DNA of 64,000 nucleotides from Tenrec ecaudatus (taxonomy: Eukaryota; Chordata; Mammalia; Afrosoricida; Tenrecidae): positions 10,811,001-10,875,000 of the forward strand of contig NC_134546.1 in NCBI RefSeq assembly GCF_050624435.1, written 5' to 3'. How positions within the stretch are numbered: position 1 is the first letter of the stretch; each line of letters opens with the position of its first letter. The position numbers and the translations under genes were made by a program. Positions 58,804 to 64,000 of this stretch are shown here, one piece after another. The notes beneath the pieces were generated by a model. It was given only the letters and a program-made list of their open reading frames with translations, did not search any database and was not told the origin of the DNA.

Positions 58804-58980
58804 TATAACATTCTAGGGAAAGTTGGTAGCAACTAACTTAACATCAGTCGCACACAAGGAATTTCATATCTTATCTACTCCTCTCCCTTTTCTGTTATCA
58901 CTAATTATGTCTATTTTATCTCATGTGCCCTATAATATCATTTTATCCTTGCTTTTTACATATTTGTTATTTAAGAGCTT

Positions 58981-59969
58981 GAGAGAGAGGAGCAGGGGAC
59001 AATCACTAACCAGATGACAGATATGCTAATTTGGGTGAAAGGAAAGGCAATATACAATAATGGGGTGAACAGCACAATATCCCTAAGCAAATAGCAAAGG
59101 TAAAGACTACAACATATATAATCCTGTAGTATCATTAATAAAAAATCTGAATCTATAAGTGAATACATAGACAAGAGGCAAGATGACAGGTGTAAGTAAG
59201 CCAAAAGGACTCCACCCAAGACTATACAGTTTTGCAGATGATATTTTTACATACATATATGGACATGCTGTAAACATATCTGTGTGCACACCAGAACAGA
59301 CAAGGGGCAAAATGACATAAACTTCTTAGGCATGACCAAGCACCTTGAGGGAATGAATAGTTGGGTCTGGGAGTTCAGGATTATGGTCTGTGGGATATGG
59401 AGGCCAATTGGCCTAACATAGGCCCCAAAGACAACGCTCGACAATCTCCTTTGGTGAGTAACGACGGAGATCTTAAAAGTTTGTGAGAGTCATATAAGGT
59501 GCAACTATTGGTGTCCCCCACTTACAGAGCAAAGAAAAGTGAAGCAAGTCAGAACACGTGGAAAGAGTGAGTTCAAAGTCAGGCCGAGTGGGAGGGTATT
59601 TCGCTTTGGAAGCTTCTTGTAGCAGTTTGGAACAGTCTGCAACCAACAATTGCAGGGGGAGGGGAGGGGTGTCACACATTGGTCAGATGCCCATGGGGGG
59701 TCTGCTTTGTTTCCGTAAGTCTCCTTGGTAAATTGTTGGCAGTGAGTACAGCCTCTACTGGACTCCTGCCTCCTAGCATACAGCAGCTGCAGCCAGCAGA
59801 AGTGAGTATAAACTAACCCTACTTGACTCAGGGAGATGTGTGCTTTGGGTTTCCGACAGGCCTCTTCTTAACATTTCCTCAGCACTGTGCTGAGTGCATA
59901 AAAGGGTTCAATAAGTTGTTTTCATTAATTTTAAGAGATAACAAAAACAATGAGATTATATACTGATAA
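58981..59969. other. Mostly unassigned; LINE 3' UTR piece at 59310-59470
   Basis: 'agttcaggattatggtctgt' and 'ggccaattggcctaacatag' look like the upstream half of the 3' UTR block at 41861-42175. The rest is unassigned. Confidence 0.4.
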
Positions 59970-60175
59970 TTGTAACTCACCCAAAAAACCTCGCTGCCAT
60001 CAACTCATAGTGATCCTTTAGGACAGAGTAGAACCACTCCTGTGGGCTTCTGAGACTGTTATTATTTACTGGAGTAGAAAGCCTCATCTTTCTCTCATGG
60101 AGTGACTGGTGTTTTCAAACTGCCAACCTTTGGGTTAGCAGTCCAAATGCTTAACTTCTACGCCCTCAGATCTCC
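59970..60175 (-). mobile_element. AfroSINE, antisense
   Basis: 'tgccatcaactcatagtgat', 'ggacagagtagaaccactcc' and 'ccaacctttgggttagcagt'. Confidence 0.85.
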
Positions 60176-60737
60176 AGTAATTATAACTAGGTAACTATAA
60201 AGCCATTGAAGGACATGATAAATAGCAAAGCTTTAAAAAGCTGTTAATTAAATTTTTAAAACATTTCTGGATATATCATTTATTCAACAAATATGTATTG
60301 TCATCCACTATTTACCAAACTATATTATTGAAGTTAGAAATATAGAAGCAAACAAGGCAGAAATTCCTGTCCTGATGCAACTATAAATTGCATAAAATTA
60401 TCTTTTTATTTTTTCTGTCCAACTCTTTAATCATAAAGAGAAAAACAGATATAAGTTCTTCACAAATGTAATATACTAGTTCTATATTATTCATAGAAAT
60501 ATAATGGAAGCAATATATGTGATGTAAACTTTCTAGTTGCTACATTTTAAAAAGTAAAAGGTGATAACTTAATTTAAGGATATCTTTTTTAAACCAAATA
60601 TATTTAAAGTATTTTAACATATAACCAATGGTTTTCAATTACTAATTAAATTTAATTTTTTTGTACTGGGTCTTCAAACTCTCAAGAGGAATTGCACACC
60701 TTCCACAGACTCAACAATCACCTGAGGCTTAAGAACA
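60176..60737. other. AT-rich, no gene
   Basis: No recognised feature. Confidence 0.4.
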
Positions 60738-60830
60738 AAGACAACTCACTGCCACTCAACTCACAGGGATCCTATAGGGCAGTGCAGAACTGTCCTTGTG
60801 GGTTTCCAAAGCTGCCAATCTTTACTTGGT
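60738..60830 (-). mobile_element. AfroSINE fragment, antisense
   Basis: 'ctgccactcaactcacaggg' followed by 'gggcagtgcagaactgtcc'. Confidence 0.7.
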
Positions 60831-61204
60831 CAAATTCCCATCAAATCAGCTATAAAATGAGCAAAAAATGTTCAGTTATGTCCCTATTACACAAATATAT
60901 GTACACATACACACACTGTCATTCCACATGATTAATTGTAACATGATTTCTATCTGACATAAATATTTGGCTTAAACACATTCTGTATAGTGGTCACAGC
61001 CGAGCATATAGAAAACAATTTTATTCAGAATCTCAATGGGAATTTTTACTTTGGTGAAAAAGAGATTGTACAAACAAGTAGTAGCATAGGGTAAAGAGTG
61101 GGAGTTACTCAGGATTAGGAACATGAAACCTGACTTCTAATATTCAATTCTCTATAAATGTACTGGGCTACTGAGGAAAAATTTGCCATTTAACCTCTTC
61201 CTCA

Positions 61205-61365
61205 AACCAACAAAATCCACCACCATTGAGTCGATTCTGACTCATAAGGCCCCTAAGTAGTGTTTCTGAGGTTGAAAATCTATACAGAGCAGATAACCTC
61301 GACTTTCTCCCTCAGAGAGGCTGGAGGGTTTGAACCACTAACTTTTTAGGATGTCACTAATCTTA
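61205..61365 (-). mobile_element. AfroSINE, antisense
   Basis: 'accattgagtcgattctgac' and 'ggagggtttgaaccactaac'. Confidence 0.75.
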
Positions 61366-61659
61366 CTTGTAGATTTGGAAGAAGTGGAGGAAAAGTTGCT
61401 GTTAGACTAGTTGCTGTTGCAACTTTTCCACCAATTTTTTCCGTGGCTCAGATTATATAAGTAGTATTTTAAGATATTACAGTAAATTTTCTCTTGGTTA
61501 ATCTATCATACTCAAGGTGAAAAAAGAAAAAAACCCCACAACTTTGTATTTTATATTTTACAATGTTGTAACCTTGGAGATGGGAAAAGTGTTTTAAATG
61601 ACAAAGCAAGTTAAGTTGTGGTTAGGTATGAGAAAACTGTGTGGACTCGAATGGAGGGA

Positions 61660-61765
61660 CAACTTGTGAGACTCGAGTAGGATGGGGTAGCATTTCGTTC
61701 TGCCACGTGAGTCTGAGTCCAAACACTCACAGGCACCTAACAAGGCCAGCAACAGCAAAACTGTA
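61660..61765 (+). mobile_element. RTE terminal tail, sense
   Basis: 'gtagcatttcgttctgcc' to 'aggcacctaacaaggccag' fits the extreme 3' end of RTE. Confidence 0.5.
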
Positions 61766-61923
61766 TTATTGTTTAAAGTGATAAAGTCAAACGGCGTGGG
61801 GGGAAAATAATTCTGAATCAGAAAAGCAGGGTTCTAGTCTCAATCCTATTTCATTTTGTACAAAGCTCTATTTTGTACAAAGTACAACATCTTGTGGTTT
61901 CATACAAATCACAACATCTCTGA

Positions 61924-62157
61924 TCAATTCTTCTCTAAGACGACGTGAATCTGCTCCACGGGGTCGGTGTGTGAATCATCAGAAATAATAGACCAGTACT
62001 TGAACACACTTTTGAGAAGTTGCGCTAATCCCAGGCAGTAGTAATATGATAATGTATCAGGAGCTATCTTTAGTAGGCTTTCCACAAACAATGGTTGTAA
62101 ACTAGCTGGTTCCTGGAAAAAGTGACTGCCAAGATGGCTTTTTAAAAAGAACACAGA
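61924..62157 (-). other. Candidate coding exon or retrocopy fragment (unidentified)
   Basis: A minus-strand frame ends with stop at 61924. From about 62157 it reads a protein-like, helix-rich segment ('SLQPLFVESLLKIAPDT', 'LGLAQLLKSVFKYWSII') closing in 'EQIHVVLEKN'. A pyrimidine-rich stretch and AG lie just upstream on that strand ('tgttctttttaaaaag'), compatible with a splice acceptor. I do not recognise the family. It might be a terminal exon, a pseudogene piece or a chance frame. Confidence 0.3.
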
Positions 62158-62611
62158 GCATGTCAAAGAATTACATAAGAAGCACAATGCGTCCTCTACC
62201 TAGAATGTCAACACTTTGTGTCACATTTGCTTCAGATTTTATCAAATATGACAGTTTCAGATAAAGTCCTCTTCGGAGCTTTCTGATCCATTCCATAATT
62301 TATTATAAAATTATATACATTAATAATTACTGATTTGTTTTTAAAAATCACATGCATTGTAAAATAATTATTCTCATCTGAGACGGTTTTCACTTTTTGT
62401 TTCTGCAATCTAGCCATGTTCATTTTACCATGTGTTGAATAGTAATTCATACATCACATTTATTCACTAAAAAGCACTTATTTTTGCCCAGAAAATATTT
62501 ACTGGGCTATAAAAGACTCAAAAGAAATGTATGTTAAGTCCCTTTCAACTTTTAGCTTTCTTTTCTCTTTGAAATGTTACCCACTGGTAAACCCAGAAAT
62601 AAAGAAAGAAA
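62158..62611. other. AT-rich, no gene
   Basis: Nothing recognised. Confidence 0.4.
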
Positions 62612-62755
62612 CCAAACTCACTGCCATCAAGTCAATGCCAACTTTTGGCAATCTATGGGACAGGGTAAACTGAACCTGTGAATTTCTAGGATTGTAACTC
62701 TTCCAGGGAGTAGAAAGCCCTGTCTTTCTGCTATCCAATGGTAAAGAGGCGCACT
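62612..62755 (-). mobile_element. AfroSINE, antisense, diverged
   Basis: 'cactgccatcaagtcaatgc' and 'agtagaaagccctgtctttc'. Confidence 0.7.
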
Positions 62756-62794
62756 CTTATATTGCTGTGGCGCTATAAATTGGCACATCAAAAC

Positions 62795-62966
62795 AATGCC
62801 ATTAATCCATGACAACTCTTAGCGACCCTATAGAAGGCTTCCAAGGATATAGATCTTTGCCGGAGCAGAGCTTCATCTTTCTCCTACGGAGCGAATGGTA
62901 AGTTGGATTTGCTCAGGTTGGGGTTAGCAGTCTAAAATTTACCTAACAGGGTCACCAGGGCTCCTT
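62795..62966 (-). mobile_element. AfroSINE, antisense
   Basis: 'cttagcgaccctatagaagg', 'tttctcctacggagcgaatg' and 'agggtcaccagggctcctta'. Confidence 0.85.
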
Positions 62967-64000
62967 AAAAATTGGTATAGTCTTTTGGAAAACAATAATT
63001 ATTTATTTATAATAAATATATGCATTTATTAAATAATTAAGAAAATAAGAAAATTTAAAATATGAAATGCCAATCAGGCATTCATAGCCTTTTGCCCAGT
63101 GATTTTCTCTTATTAAGAAAAATATTGCCAAAACTGTATAAAGCCACCTATGTAAAATGCTGATCAAAGTATTATGTGTAATGGTGGGATATGTCCACTA
63201 ATTGTATGAGTAAATCACGGTGTGTGTGCACTCAATTTTGAATGTTTCATAAGCAATTAGAAGTTAAGGTTTTATAAGATTTTAAGCAATAGGAGAAAAT
63301 GTTTACAATATAACATTAAGTTTAAACAAGATGTAAAATCTACTTACATTCTGATCACAACTTTATGAAAGTCTACACATAGTAAATATTAAGTATAACA
63401 TATAACTTTCATAATTCATATAATAATACTTTCAAAATGCAATATGGTCATAATTTTTCTCATTTTAAGTAAAGAAAAAATGTTACTATCATCAGGTCCA
63501 ACTAATTAATTCTAATGAGTATATTTCCCAGACTTAATTTATCATCTTAAAAACATTCAGAGATAATCATTTTTTTTGGAATGCAATTTGATAATCATTA
63601 GAATGCTTATCTTCAGAATGAAGGGCAAGATTACAAATTACAGTTTGGTTGATTGCACTGACAAGCCCAGGCCCCAAACTACTCAATTTCCACAAAGAAA
63701 GTTGGACGATGATTTTTCAATTGCTGTCCCTAAGTGAAAAGGATTGTGTCACCATGGGCTACGCACTGAAATCAAGAAGGTACTTTCCTGAAAGCAAGGT
63801 TCTGATGTTTACACTCATTATTTTGGATTAAATATTTTCTTGGTGTAGGGCTTCAGGACCTTGTCATTTTTTATGCCGGTATTTCTGGGTAGTACACCTA
63901 TCAAATTAAAATGAAGACGTGTTCGTTTAACATTGATTTATTTCCAGCTTCTGGGCACACACACAACCATTTTTTGCTTCTTTCCTTCCCAGTCAATAAA
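62967..64000. other. AT-rich, no gene
   Basis: No repeat or coding region that I can name. Confidence 0.4.

Larger units (their letters stand above)
53340..58980 (-). mobile_element. Long old L1, antisense, with three insertions
   Basis: From left to right it reads antisense 3' end, 3' UTR and ORF2: 'ccatgcatctgtgggtactt' (54068), 'taatccattttggatttg' (54990), 'agccatctggttcaggacat' (56518), 'tccattggtcatttaatggt' (57128), 'tttgtctgatttatgaatgc' (57647). About 5 kb of one element is present, ending in the middle of ORF2. It is interrupted by an RTE fragment (55140-55712), an ERVL-type LTR (57951-58459) and an AfroSINE (58595-58803). L1 sequence resumes on the far side of each, which fixes the order of events. 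ORF2 is decayed. Confidence 0.9.

Overview
This is a vertebrate nuclear window made almost entirely of interspersed repeats. I found no intact multi-exon host gene, no rRNA, tRNA, CRISPR array or prokaryotic-type gene. It reads as an afrotherian mammal, most likely a tenrec such as Echinops telfairi. About 20 copies of the tRNA-derived AfroSINE mark Afrotheria. RTE (BovB-related) LINEs are present as one near full-length copy plus fragments. A SPIN (Space Invader) hAT transposon at 18078-18753 points to tenrec among afrotherians, because SPIN is known as a horizontally acquired element in tenrec and not in elephant or hyrax. The species is inferred from repeat families recalled from knowledge, without a database search.

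Layout. 1-2300: hAT-like repeat, internally deleted mariner, ERVL-type LTR and class-II-type solo LTR back to back. 2300-11160: mostly single-copy sequence with MIR, AfroSINE, L1 and RTE fragments, and a CpG island with promoter-like motifs at 7420-7730. 11160-16095: an old L1M 3' region broken by a younger antisense L1 of about 3.4 kb and by an RTE fragment, which in turn carries an antisense, intact-frame galectin-1 (LGALS1) retrocopy. 16100-26500: single-copy stretches, an LTR, SPIN, SINEs, a second mariner and L1 3' UTR sequence. 26790-32450: decayed 3' half of an ERV-L provirus (integrase, dUTPase, 3' LTR). A 2.4-kb env-bearing element with inverted terminal arms and a 6-bp target duplication has landed inside its dUTPase region, and the dUTPase tail has grown an 18-bp minisatellite. 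32455-40830: a dense nested stack of RTE, L1, LTRs, a hAT element and a split SINE. 40830-53300: ordinary repeat mosaic. 53340-58980: one long, old antisense L1 with three later insertions. 59000-64000: AT-rich sequence with SINE fragments and one weak candidate exon at 61924-62157.

The only gene-like object with an intact frame is the LGALS1 retrocopy (135 codons), whose predicted product has lost several sugar-contact residues. The rest of the coding signal is transposon or retrovirus remnant full of stops. The best use of the window is as a record of insertion order: several target-site duplications can be read directly by eye.
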